The notes beneath the pieces are model-generated. The model was not told the origin of the DNA. It saw only the letters and a list, made by a program, of their open reading frames with translations, and ran no database searches. DNA of 64,000 nucleotides from an uncultured Alphaproteobacteria bacterium (lineage in GTDB: Bacteria; Pseudomonadota; Alphaproteobacteria; RF32; CAG-239), in contig CAKQPS010000006.1 in assembly GCA_934270475.1 (NCBI GenBank), positions 1 through 64,000 on the forward strand, written 5' to 3'. A program made the position numbers and the translations under genes. Below are positions 27,575 through 34,774 of the stretch, piece after piece. The stretch's first letter is position 1. Each line of letters opens with the position of its first letter.

Positions 27575-28489
27575 TTATTTTTTACTTTTTAGCTCGCTTT
27601 TTTCTAATTTATTCTGCAAGTATTTGTTAATTTTATTATTTGCATCATTAACCGCCGTGGTCAGCAGCTTTTTTATCAAAGTGTCTGCTATTTGCTGTTC
27701 ATCTTTATCGGCGGCAAATAAAATGAAATGCGTCTGTTCCTGTTGAATTGGTACAAAATCACTGTCAAAAGCTGCGTCGGTGCGGAGTTCTACCACCATT
27801 TGCATTTTGCGGTTTGTTTTATCTATTTTATCGACAGCAGCTTTATTAAGCAGAGGAGTAACCACAAAATCAGCTAAATTTTTGTCATTGGTAACATAGT
27901 AATAGTCGCTGTGCGAAAATTGCTCTTTCAGCCAATCCGTATAATGATTATTCTCTGTTTTATCCCAAAATTTCATATCGGCTATGTATAAGAGTTTCTT
28001 TTCTTTTAAGTTTTGCGGCTTGAAAGCTGTTTTATCTTTTACTTCGGCGGCAACGTCTTCGGCTATTTTATTTTCAGCTTCCGGATTTACGTGCGCCGGT
28101 TCAGCGGCTTTTTTATGTTCTTCTACCAGTGCCGCCAGTTCTTTGTCATCAATTTCTAAATCGGCGGTCACTTTAACACACACGCGATTCGGTTCAGACA
28201 AAGTGATTGTATGCTTTACATTTTGCAAATATTCATCAATCAGGCGATAGGCGATAATATCAACCACCGCCGGAGAGAGATTGCCGCTGTGTTTTTGAAT
28301 AATGCCTGAAGTCTTTACGGCTGTAAGGCTGGCTTTGTCTACCGCACGATATTCCATGGTTTTAGCGTCAAAACCATCTTGCTTTTCATCGCAGGCGCTG
28401 GCTTCAACATTCTTAAATTCGGCAGCCGCCGGCAAAACTTTTAAGCAAGCCAGCAAAGCTAGTGCAAAAATATATTTATTGCCTTGCAT
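27575..28489 (-). CDS. Hypothetical exported protein
   Basis: 304 residues from ATG 28489 (GGTGG upstream); an ATG at 28501 overlaps the previous gene. The signal peptide ends at about residue 21 (PAAAEF). The middle is Lys/Glu/Ala-rich; the C-terminal half (KLLYIADMKFWDKTE ... ADFVVTPLLNKAAVDKID) has an alternating pattern seen in small periplasmic domains related to FlgO/LpoB-like folds, but this is only an impression. It starts five bases after the lipoprotein gene at 28495-29148, so the two are probably one operon and may act together at the envelope. Confidence 0.75.
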   Translation of the reverse strand: MQGNKYIFALALLACLKVLPAAAEFKNVEASACDEKQDGFDAKTMEYRAVDKASLTAVKTSGIIQKHSGNLSPAVVDIIAYRLIDEYLQNVKHTITLSEPNRVCVKVTADLEIDDKELAALVEEHKKAAEPAHVNPEAENKIAEDVAAEVKDKTAFKPQNLKEKKLLYIADMKFWDKTENNHYTDWLKEQFSHSDYYYVTNDKNLADFVVTPLLNKAAVDKIDKTNRKMQMVVELRTDAAFDSDFVPIQQEQTHFILFAADKDEQQIADTLIKKLLTTAVNDANNKINKYLQNKLEKSELKSKK

Positions 28490-28494
28490 AATTA

Positions 28495-29148
28495 TTACCA
28501 CCAGCTTCTGTCGCCGTCAGTTTGGTGTATAACCTCGGTCCATTCGCCGATTTTTACACCGTCGGTGCCGGAAAGTTCCAAAGTGTATTTAATGGCTGGA
28601 ACCTGCTTGGTCGGAGTGTCAAACCAATCAGCTGCGGTTGTAATTTTATATTCGGCATTTTTGACATCGTCGGTTAAAATAACCGTATTTACATCGCCCA
28701 AACGTTTTTTCATTGATTTAGTGCCTTTGTCGGCGCCTTTAGGCAAATCGTCGGCAGCCATTTGGGTGTCGGCAACAAATACCTTTACCGGCTTATCGCC
28801 GAACACGGCTTTAGCGTCGTTTAGCATAGTGTTAACTGTGCGGTTTGCCGAAATCACATATATTTCCGGCAATTCAGGAATAATCGTTTGCTGCGGCTCA
28901 GTTGTTTCCGCTGCGTCATCAGGGCAGCAACGGCGTTTTTTGTGTGCGGAAACAACTTCGGTTACGCGAGGTTTCAAAACTAACGGCTCGGCAGCAGCTT
29001 GCGGACAGTTGTTGTCTATACAAGCATATGAGCAGGGCACGCTGACCGTTTCAGGATATACTTCCTGATAAGTTTCCTGCACTTCAACAGGCTGCGTTGT
29101 GCAGCCGCCGATGGCAAGTAAAGTTCCCAGCAACACAGTTTTTTTCAT
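28495..29148 (-). CDS. Hypothetical lipoprotein, LpoB-like C-terminal domain
   Basis: 217 residues. The lipobox LAIGGC puts lipidated Cys at about residue 16. A Cys-rich, Pro-rich linker (CSYACIDNNCP ... RRCCPDD) leads to a C-terminal domain (IYVISANRTVNTMLNDAKAV ... ILTDDVKNAEYKITTAADW ... YTLELSGTDGVKIGEWTEVI) resembling LpoB/CsgG-type small domains, which activate penicillin-binding proteins or sit under the outer membrane. That link is tentative. It is first in a two-gene operon with the exported protein gene behind it; AAGGAG precedes its start region. Confidence 0.78.
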   Translation of the reverse strand: MKKTVLLGTLLAIGGCTTQPVEVQETYQEVYPETVSVPCSYACIDNNCPQAAAEPLVLKPRVTEVVSAHKKRRCCPDDAAETTEPQQTIIPELPEIYVISANRTVNTMLNDAKAVFGDKPVKVFVADTQMAADDLPKGADKGTKSMKKRLGDVNTVILTDDVKNAEYKITTAADWFDTPTKQVPAIKYTLELSGTDGVKIGEWTEVIHQTDGDRSWW

Positions 29149-29289
29149 CTTTAAGCACTCCTTATTTAAACTTAAATTTATTTTTACACGGCTACTCTTA
29201 AAAATACCTTAATATTTGCAAAGATTTGCTTGAAAATTCGGCAGAGTTTGCCTATGCTGTTTCTTAGTTTTAATTAAGGATAATAACCT

Positions 29290-29727
29290 ATGCTAATCAC
29301 ATTTTTGGCAGTCATTGCTCCGTTTTTAGTGCTGATTCCGCCCTTGCAGCGCAATCGGTTTTTTATTTTGTATTTTGCCATGATGATGCTTTCGGCGTAT
29401 ATAACCGAAAATCATTATTTCAGGGTAGTTATGTTTTCGCATAAAGCCTTTTTGGTGTTTATTGTATATCATTTATGCTGTATCAATTTGGCAACATTTA
29501 TTGCCTACGGCGCCGATAAAAGAGCGGCTATGCGCGGCGAGTGGCGTGTGCCGGAAATGCAGCTGCACGCGCTGGAGTTTTTAGGCGGGTGGTGCGGAGC
29601 AATAATTGCTCAAAAGTTTTTTCATCATAAAACCAAAAAGCGCAGTTTTCGGGCAATGTTTTGGCTTATGCTTGTCTTTGAACTTGCCGCCGTTTATATT
29701 ATCTTACGTTATTTGAAATTGATTTGA
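29290..29727 (+). CDS. DUF1294 family membrane protein
   Basis: 145 residues with four hydrophobic segments. The DUF1294 signature is clear: FIAYGADKRAAMRGEWRVPEMQLH, then ALEFLGGWCGAIIAQKFFHHKTKK. Function of the family is unknown. The usual DUF1294 domain is about 55 residues; here two extra N-terminal membrane segments precede it. It lies 13 bases ahead of the DUF4139 gene and is likely co-transcribed. Confidence 0.9.
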   Translation: MLITFLAVIAPFLVLIPPLQRNRFFILYFAMMMLSAYITENHYFRVVMFSHKAFLVFIVYHLCCINLATFIAYGADKRAAMRGEWRVPEMQLHALEFLGGWCGAIIAQKFFHHKTKKRSFRAMFWLMLVFELAAVYIILRYLKLI

Positions 29728-29740
29728 AGGAGATTAAATT

Positions 29741-31207
29741 ATGCACAATACTTTAATTTTGCTTTTAGCCGGAACATTCTTGACTTCAGCTCCGGCGTAT
29801 GCCGAACAGATTTTGCTAAGGAATAATAACAGCAAACTGACTTTGAGTATTTATAACCAAAATTTGGCGTTGGTTAAAGATGTGCGTCCGGCAGATATAA
29901 AAGCCGGAATGTCAGAAGTAGTGTTTGACGGCGTGGCGCAGCAGATTCAGCCTGAAACTGCAATGCTTTACGGTCAAGATGTTAAAGTTTTAGAACAAAA
30001 TTACAGTTATAACGTAATCAGTTATGAAAATATGATAAATCAATCTGTTGGGCAGGAAGTGAACACTGTTAGGCAAAATCCGCAGACCGGCGAGAATATT
30101 TTTGAAAAAGCCGTGTTAATCGGCGCTGCTTACGGTCAGCCGGTGTTGAAATTTCCATATGGTATTGAAACTAATTTCAACGGCAGAATTGTGTTTGAGC
30201 AAATTCCGAGCGGCATCAGCGATAAACCGACCTTAACCGCCAAAATAAACAATAAAAAAGCCGGCAACAAAAATCTGTTTTTGGCATATCTGACAGGCGG
30301 ATTAAGCTGGAAAACCGACTATGTCGCCACCATTACCGATAAAAATCAATTGGATTTAACCGGCTGGGTTACCATTAACAACAATTCCGGCGTTGATTAT
30401 AACAATGCTAAAATCCAGCTGATTGCCGGCGATGTCAATGCGGTGCGCCCAAGTATGCAGCCGCGTCTGCTGATGGCAAAAATGTCGATGGCGGTAATGG
30501 ACAACGGCGCCGAGGCTGCGGCAATGGGGTCGGTTGCTCCTGAACAAATCAGCAACTATGAACTTTATACCTTGCCGGCAATCACTTCAATAAAAGATAA
30601 GCAAACCAAACAAGTTGGTTTAATCGAAAAAAACGCCGTGAAATATGCTAAGGAATTTAATTTCCGTTCTCCGCTGTATTTTGGCGGCAGCTATGAGTTT
30701 GAAAAGCAGCACCCGAGCATTACCTATGTTTTGGAAAATGTGCAAAAATCAAACTTGGGTATTTCTTTGCCTGCCGGCACTATGCGTTTTTATGAAAATG
30801 ATAAAAACGGCAATCTGCAATTTATCGGCTCAGCGGATATAGCAAACACCGCCAAAGAAGAAACTCTGCGTTTGAATTTGGGCGATGCCTTTAATTTAAC
30901 CTTAAAAGGCAAAGTGTCTAAAGTTTCTGAAAAAGAAATGGAGCGCAAGCCGCAAAATCAATGCTACAATGTCAAACTGCAAAAAACTTATGCGGCGGAA
31001 ACCTCTGTCAGCAACGCAGATGCCTCTGAAAACAGCGTGATTATCAGCCAAAACTTTCCTGATAACTATAAAATCATTAAAGAAAGCATAAAAGGCTCGG
31101 TTAAAAACGCTCAAACCCGCGAATGGACGGTTAAAGTTCCGGCAAACGGTAAAACAACCTTGTCTTATACGGTTGAAATTCCGCAAAACACGCGTGTTTG
31201 CGACTAA
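29741..31207 (+). CDS. DUF4139 domain-containing exported protein
   Basis: 488 residues with a signal peptide (cleavage after PAYA, about residue 21). The body matches the DUF4139 group of secreted beta-sandwich proteins: SIYNQNLALVKDVRP at the start, YLTGGLSWKTDYVA, LTGWVTINNNSGVDYNNAKIQLIAGDV, and a repeat of beta strands to the end. Role unknown; such proteins are envelope-associated. GGAG precedes ATG 29741. A terminator follows. Confidence 0.88.
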   Translation: MHNTLILLLAGTFLTSAPAYAEQILLRNNNSKLTLSIYNQNLALVKDVRPADIKAGMSEVVFDGVAQQIQPETAMLYGQDVKVLEQNYSYNVISYENMINQSVGQEVNTVRQNPQTGENIFEKAVLIGAAYGQPVLKFPYGIETNFNGRIVFEQIPSGISDKPTLTAKINNKKAGNKNLFLAYLTGGLSWKTDYVATITDKNQLDLTGWVTINNNSGVDYNNAKIQLIAGDVNAVRPSMQPRLLMAKMSMAVMDNGAEAAAMGSVAPEQISNYELYTLPAITSIKDKQTKQVGLIEKNAVKYAKEFNFRSPLYFGGSYEFEKQHPSITYVLENVQKSNLGISLPAGTMRFYENDKNGNLQFIGSADIANTAKEETLRLNLGDAFNLTLKGKVSKVSEKEMERKPQNQCYNVKLQKTYAAETSVSNADASENSVIISQNFPDNYKIIKESIKGSVKNAQTREWTVKVPANGKTTLSYTVEIPQNTRVCD

Positions 31208-31230
31208 CAAATAAGCTTTTTTTATAATAG

Positions 31231-31268
31231 CAAAACACCCTGTCAAATATAGCGACAGGGTGTTTGTA
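31231..31268. terminator. Bidirectional terminator
   Basis: AAACACCCTGTC pairs with GACAGGGTGTTT around AAATATAGC. It closes the DUF4139 gene and, on the other strand, overlaps the end of a possible 24-codon gene. Confidence 0.85.
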
Positions 31269-31317
31269 TTAAATCCATACAGACAATTGTGCCGAGAATG
31301 ATTGCTGTTGTTGACAT
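31243..31317 (-). CDS. Possible 24-residue hydrophobic small protein
   Basis: On the minus strand an ATG at 31317 is preceded by the strong Shine-Dalgarno AGGAGA at ideal spacing. The frame encodes 24 residues starting MSTTAIILGTIVCMDLI, a hydrophobic helix long enough for the membrane or a signal-like peptide, and ends with TGA inside the terminator hairpin. Upstream is AT-rich with a loose promoter (TTGCAA near 31366). No homologue known to me; it could also be a regulatory leader. Too short for usual ORF calling. Confidence 0.45.
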   Translation of the reverse strand: MSTTAIILGTIVCMDLIQTPCRYI

Positions 31318-31387
31318 TGTAATCTCCTTTTTTGTTTTTAATGATATAAAGAGTTTGCCAAATTGCAAGTTTTTTCAATATAGATAA

Positions 31388-31414
31388 AACCCCATGCAAA
31401 AAATATTACATGGG
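31388..31414 (-). terminator. Terminator after the Cys-motif lipoprotein gene
   Basis: CCCCATG pairs with CATGGGG over a 12-base loop; on the minus strand it is followed by TTTTAT. Confidence 0.7.
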
Positions 31415-31443
31415 GCAGAAGAAAAACAATGAGTTATTAGATG

Positions 31444-31974
31444 TTATTTTTCATAAACATCCATTTGAGCCGGAGCTTGAGCAGCTGGCTGCTGCAAAAC
31501 TGGCTGACGGGTTACAACAGGCTGACCTGAAACTGGCTGTACATTCATAACCGGTTGAGCACCAGTAACCTGTTCGCCGATGCAGTTACCTGTAGCGCAG
31601 GCTTCACCGCGGTTAAACGGACGAGTTTCAAATGAAGTTGTTTCATAGGTGCGTGGCTCATAAACTGTGTGGTAAGTTGTGTTTTTGTAAACAACTTTAA
31701 CCGGAGTTCTTACAGTATATTCTGTCGGCTGGCAGTTATTGCACGGGCGTTGAGCCGGAATAGGAGCTGCAGCCTGACAGGTGTTGCACGGACGGGCAGC
31801 AGGCTGATATTGACGAACCGGAGTTGGAGCCGGCTTTTCTTTAATTAAAGCGTCGCCGCAACCATTATCGGCGCCGGCATAGCGATAGTTGCGGGTAGAT
31901 GTATCTTCATCACTGGCGCAAGCGGTTAAACCGGCAACCAAAGCAACAACCATCAATTTTGTTAAATTTTTCAT
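31444..31974 (-). CDS. Hypothetical lipoprotein with paired Cys motifs
   Basis: 176 residues. The lipobox LTAC gives lipidated Cys near residue 19. The mature part is low-complexity, Pro/Gln/Thr-rich, with a repeated CNTCQ/CNNCQ motif (after PARPCNTCQ and PAQRPCNNCQ) and two more Cys (ACATGNCIGE). The Gln-Pro-Val tail repeats (QPVMNVQPVSGQPV) look disordered. It is probably a structural or surface-exposed lipoprotein; nothing shows an enzymatic role. Confidence 0.78.
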   Translation of the reverse strand: MKNLTKLMVVALVAGLTACASDEDTSTRNYRYAGADNGCGDALIKEKPAPTPVRQYQPAARPCNTCQAAAPIPAQRPCNNCQPTEYTVRTPVKVVYKNTTYHTVYEPRTYETTSFETRPFNRGEACATGNCIGEQVTGAQPVMNVQPVSGQPVVTRQPVLQQPAAQAPAQMDVYEK

Positions 31975-32273
31975 TATATTCCTCCAGTTCTAAATCTGAA
32001 TATTTCTACTTTTAAATTTCATCTATTTTCATTATTAACAGAAAATTAAACATTTGTTAAGCATTTTTTTTGAATTTTAATAAAAAAATATACAAAAAAT
32101 CAGAAAAAGCCTTTTTTTTATCATTTTTTCATTAAAATATTAAAGTTTTATATTTTGAACTAAATTTTATAACATTTTGTTTTATAATAATTTTATTTAA
32201 TTATCCGATTCGTATTTTTACCTTGGTGTATATATAGTATTTATGTTTGGAAAAACAACTGCCGATATTGAGA
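31975..32273. other. AT-rich intergenic region
   Basis: About 300 bases of very AT-rich sequence between two minus-strand lipoprotein genes. It must hold the promoter of the lipoprotein gene ending at 31444. I see A/T runs but no clear hairpin terminator, RNA gene or real ORF. Confidence 0.5.
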
Positions 32274-32780
32274 CTATTCTTCTTTTGATAATTCCTGCAA
32301 GTCGGAGGCGTCCATATCTACTTTGTTGCCGTTTATTACAATGTAGCCGCTGACGGCTTGTCCTTTTGTAAATTCGACTTCAACAGAAACTTCGCCGTCT
32401 TCGTCATAGGTCTTATAAGTTCCGTCTTTGATGCCGTCAACATAGTAATTTTCTTCACGGATAGAGCCATCAGGGTAGAAATTAAGCATTTTACCATTCA
32501 TTAAACCATTTTTGAAGGTGCCGCTAAACAAAAGGCTGCCGTCTTCATTATAAAAACGACCTTCGCCTTCAGGCTTGCCGCTTTTGCTGCGGACTTCCAT
32601 TTTTACATTGCCGTTAGGATAATAGATTTTATAAATTCCGTTAATCGGCTTTTCGTTAATATCGTAAACAATACCGTCAACCACATTGGTGTTGTTTTCA
32701 TTATATATTTCATCTTTATCCGATTCTCCGCAAGCGCAGAGCAAGCCGATGGCTATTATTCCTAAGATTCTGATTTTCAT
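32274..32780 (-). CDS. MORN-repeat lipoprotein
   Basis: 168 residues. Lipobox LCAC at about residue 17, then four or five MORN-type repeats with the G-x-x-x-x-Y/F-x-x-G-x-x pattern: INGIYKIYYPNGNVKMEV, PEGEGRFYNEDGSLLFSG, MNGKMLNFYPDGSIREEN, KDGTYKTYDEDGEVSVEV. Similar proteins are often named YwqK-type antitoxins, but here the lipid anchor points to an envelope role. AAAGGAG precedes ATG 32780. It has no toxin gene next to it. Confidence 0.85.
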   Translation of the reverse strand: MKIRILGIIAIGLLCACGESDKDEIYNENNTNVVDGIVYDINEKPINGIYKIYYPNGNVKMEVRSKSGKPEGEGRFYNEDGSLLFSGTFKNGLMNGKMLNFYPDGSIREENYYVDGIKDGTYKTYDEDGEVSVEVEFTKGQAVSGYIVINGNKVDMDASDLQELSKEE

Positions 32781-32914
32781 TGAATTAGCTCCTTTTTTCT
32801 TAATAATACTATATAAAACCCTTTATAAAGTCAAACAGGAATCTTTTTAGCCCACAAATTACTCCTAAAATGCCTCAAATATACGTTTTTTAGGGAGTTT
32901 TAGTAATTTTTTGT

Positions 32915-32943
32915 TTGACAAACCGTTTTTTATTTTATTAGAT
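32915..32943 (+). promoter_or_regulatory. Promoter of the HU gene
   Basis: TTGACA (32915-32920), 17-bp spacer and TTAGAT (32938-32943), about 55 bases before the ATG. Confidence 0.65.
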
Positions 32944-32998
32944 AAAAACTGAGATGAGATTCTCAACTTTAATTTATAACTTAAAGAGGAATACAAAC

Positions 32999-33274
32999 AT
33001 GAATAAAAGTGAATTGATTGATAGCATTTCTGCTACTTCCGGCTTAACAAAAACAGATTGCACTAAAGCTTTGGATGCTTTTGTTGAAGCTGTTTCCAGC
33101 GCTTTGAAATCTGGCGATGATGTTCGTTTGGTTGGTTTTGGTACATTTGCTACTTCTAAAAGAGCAGCTACAACAGCTATCAATCCACGTACTCGTCAAA
33201 CTGTAAATGTTCCGGCTCGCAATGTTGCTAAATTCAAAGCCGGCAAAACTTTGCAAGACATTGTAAACAGCTAA
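32999..33274 (+). CDS. hup: HU family DNA-binding protein
   Basis: 91 residues from ATG 32999 (AAAGAGGA upstream); an in-frame upstream ATG at 32954 is rejected because the family starts MNKSELID. HU is a dimeric histone-like protein that bends and compacts DNA. The GFGTF motif and the INPRTRQTVNVPAR beta-arm are intact. It is flanked by its own promoter and terminator. IHF-type specificity is unlikely with this arm. Confidence 0.95.
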   Translation: MNKSELIDSISATSGLTKTDCTKALDAFVEAVSSALKSGDDVRLVGFGTFATSKRAATTAINPRTRQTVNVPARNVAKFKAGKTLQDIVNS

Positions 33275-33290
33275 TTTAGTATTTACATAA

Positions 33291-33333
33291 AAAAATTTAG
33301 GCAGGAGACGCAATTGTTCCTGCCTGATTTTTT
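33291..33333 (+). terminator. Rho-independent terminator after hup
   Basis: AGGCAGGA pairs with TCCTGCCT, followed by GATTTTTT. Confidence 0.85.
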
Positions 33334-33373
33334 ATGCAATTTTATATATAAAAGAGCACTAACTATATAATAT

Positions 33374-33410
33374 AAGAAAACTCCGTTATTTTGAACGGAG
33401 CTTTTTTCTT
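33374..33410 (-). terminator. Terminator after the oxidoreductase gene
   Basis: CTCCGTT pairs with AACGGAG, with A and T runs on the two sides, so it works in both directions. Confidence 0.8.
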
Positions 33411-33435
33411 GAGGTTAAACTTTTATATAAAAACT

Positions 33436-34455
33436 TTAGGCAACTTTGGTGCCGCTGTTTTTCTTTTCGGCATCTAAAAAGCCAAGTTTTTCTTGAATTT
33501 CCCAAATCACCCGCAAAGCAGCCAAAGCCTGTTCGCCGCCAACACGAGGAGTTGCTTCGCCGTTTACGCATTTTACAAAGTGAGCCAATTCAGCTTGCAA
33601 CGGCTGATTTGTTGGAATAAACAGCTGCTCTACGCTGCCTTTCAAGCCATAGTTCATCCAGTCAGGAATTTCCTCTTGGTTTACATAAGGCATACGACCT
33701 TGGGTGTGCACATTGATGGATTGGTTGATAAAGTCCATATCAATATAGTTTGTATCGGTGGTCACTGTCAAAGTGCGCACGCGGGATTGAGTGATGCGGC
33801 TGGCGGTTAAATTAGCGGTTGCGCCGTTTTCAAATTCCAAAAGGGCAGTGATATAATCTTTGCCGAGCGGGCTTTCTTTAGTTTTAACCGAAGCGGTTTG
33901 CACATTGATAACTGGAGATTTCATTAAAGACTGCACAACTTCAACATCGTGAATCATCAAATCCATAGAAACATCAACATCGGTAATGCGTCCGCTGGCT
34001 GCAGACATACGCTGAGCGGTCATAGAACGGATTTTAGAAGTGTCCGAAAGCAATTTGCCCATTTGCTCAACAGCAGGATTAAAGCGCTCAATATGACCAA
34101 CCATCAAAACAACGTTGTTGTTTTTGGCGGCGTTTATCAAACGCATGCAGCCTTCTTCGGTTGTTGCCAAAGGTTTTTCCATCATGCAGTGAATGCCGTG
34201 ATTCATAAAAAACTCACCCACATCAGCGTGAGTAACCGAGGTTGTTACAACGCTTACTGCGTCAACATTGGCGACAACTTCTTCCATAGAGGAAAAAGCT
34301 TTGATTCCATATATTTCAGCAGCATTTTTTGCAGCTTCCGGAAAAACGTCATATACGCCGACAAGCTCTACACCTTGTAGATTTTTATAAGTTTTCAGGT
34401 GGTTTTTTCCCATCATACCAGCACCTATTACGGCAACCTTAATAGTCTTAGTCAT
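33436..34455 (-). CDS. Gfo/Idh/MocA family oxidoreductase
   Basis: 339 residues. NAD(P)-binding Rossmann motif VIGAGMMGKNHLKTY at 9-23, then the family EKPLATT motif with the catalytic Lys (MMEKPLATTEEGC) and GHIERFNPAV. The C-terminal alpha/beta domain has the HDVEVVQSLM His usually near the active site. Substrate is probably a sugar or nucleotide sugar, but cannot be read from sequence alone. It is a single gene, divergent from ileS. Confidence 0.9.
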   Translation of the reverse strand: MTKTIKVAVIGAGMMGKNHLKTYKNLQGVELVGVYDVFPEAAKNAAEIYGIKAFSSMEEVVANVDAVSVVTTSVTHADVGEFFMNHGIHCMMEKPLATTEEGCMRLINAAKNNNVVLMVGHIERFNPAVEQMGKLLSDTSKIRSMTAQRMSAASGRITDVDVSMDLMIHDVEVVQSLMKSPVINVQTASVKTKESPLGKDYITALLEFENGATANLTASRITQSRVRTLTVTTDTNYIDMDFINQSINVHTQGRMPYVNQEEIPDWMNYGLKGSVEQLFIPTNQPLQAELAHFVKCVNGEATPRVGGEQALAALRVIWEIQEKLGFLDAEKKNSGTKVA

Positions 34456-34594
34456 TGAAAATCCTTATTTTTTAAATGATTATAGAATTTAGTTGCCTTC
34501 CTTATAGCATAGACAGGGGAAAAATGCTTTTAACAATATGTTACAAATTGTTACAGCACTATATATAATAAAGGTACACAATGTGAAAATGCTA

Positions 34595-34774
34595 TTGACG
34601 TTTGCTAAAAATGGTTATAAATTAGGACATCAAAAACCTAATGAAGAGCTGAAAATGACGTTTGTTTCTACATATATATTCCGAATTATCCCTTAGGGGA
34701 TTGGACGTCTTTTTTACATAAAATTTTCTAAAATCAAACACTTAAATAATCAATTTTTTGATAGGTATAAAATT
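34595..34774 (+). promoter_or_regulatory. ileS leader with putative isoleucine attenuator
   Basis: Promoter TTGACG (34595-34600), 17-bp spacer, TAAATT (34618-34623). The leader then has the hairpin ATTAGG/CCTAAT (34621-34642), a 13-codon peptide ORF (34655-34696) with one each of the three Ile codons, and a hairpin (34681-34703, core ATCCC/GGGGAT) followed by ACGTC and a six-T run (34710-34715). GACGT (34657-34661) can instead pair with ACGTC (34704-34708). This is the layout of a ribosome-controlled transcription attenuator sensing charged tRNA-Ile. Inferred, not shown. Confidence 0.6.
34655..34696 (+). CDS. Putative ileS leader peptide (13 residues)
   Basis: ATG 34655 to TAG 34696 encodes MTFVSTYIFRIIP. 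GAAGAG lies about six bases upstream as a plausible RBS. Ile is encoded by ATA, ATT and ATC, all within the last seven codons, and the stop is inside the terminator-like hairpin; stalling at these codons would cover that hairpin. A cis-acting role is more likely than a protein function. Confidence 0.5.
   Translation: MTFVSTYIFRIIP

Noticed and set aside
28484..29068. Plus-strand frame of 194 codons
   Set aside because: Antisense to the lipoprotein gene, which has a lipobox and a good RBS.
32243..32353. Short plus-strand ORF starting MFGKTTADIE
   Set aside because: No RBS and it runs antisense into the MORN lipoprotein gene; composition is that of the opposite strand.
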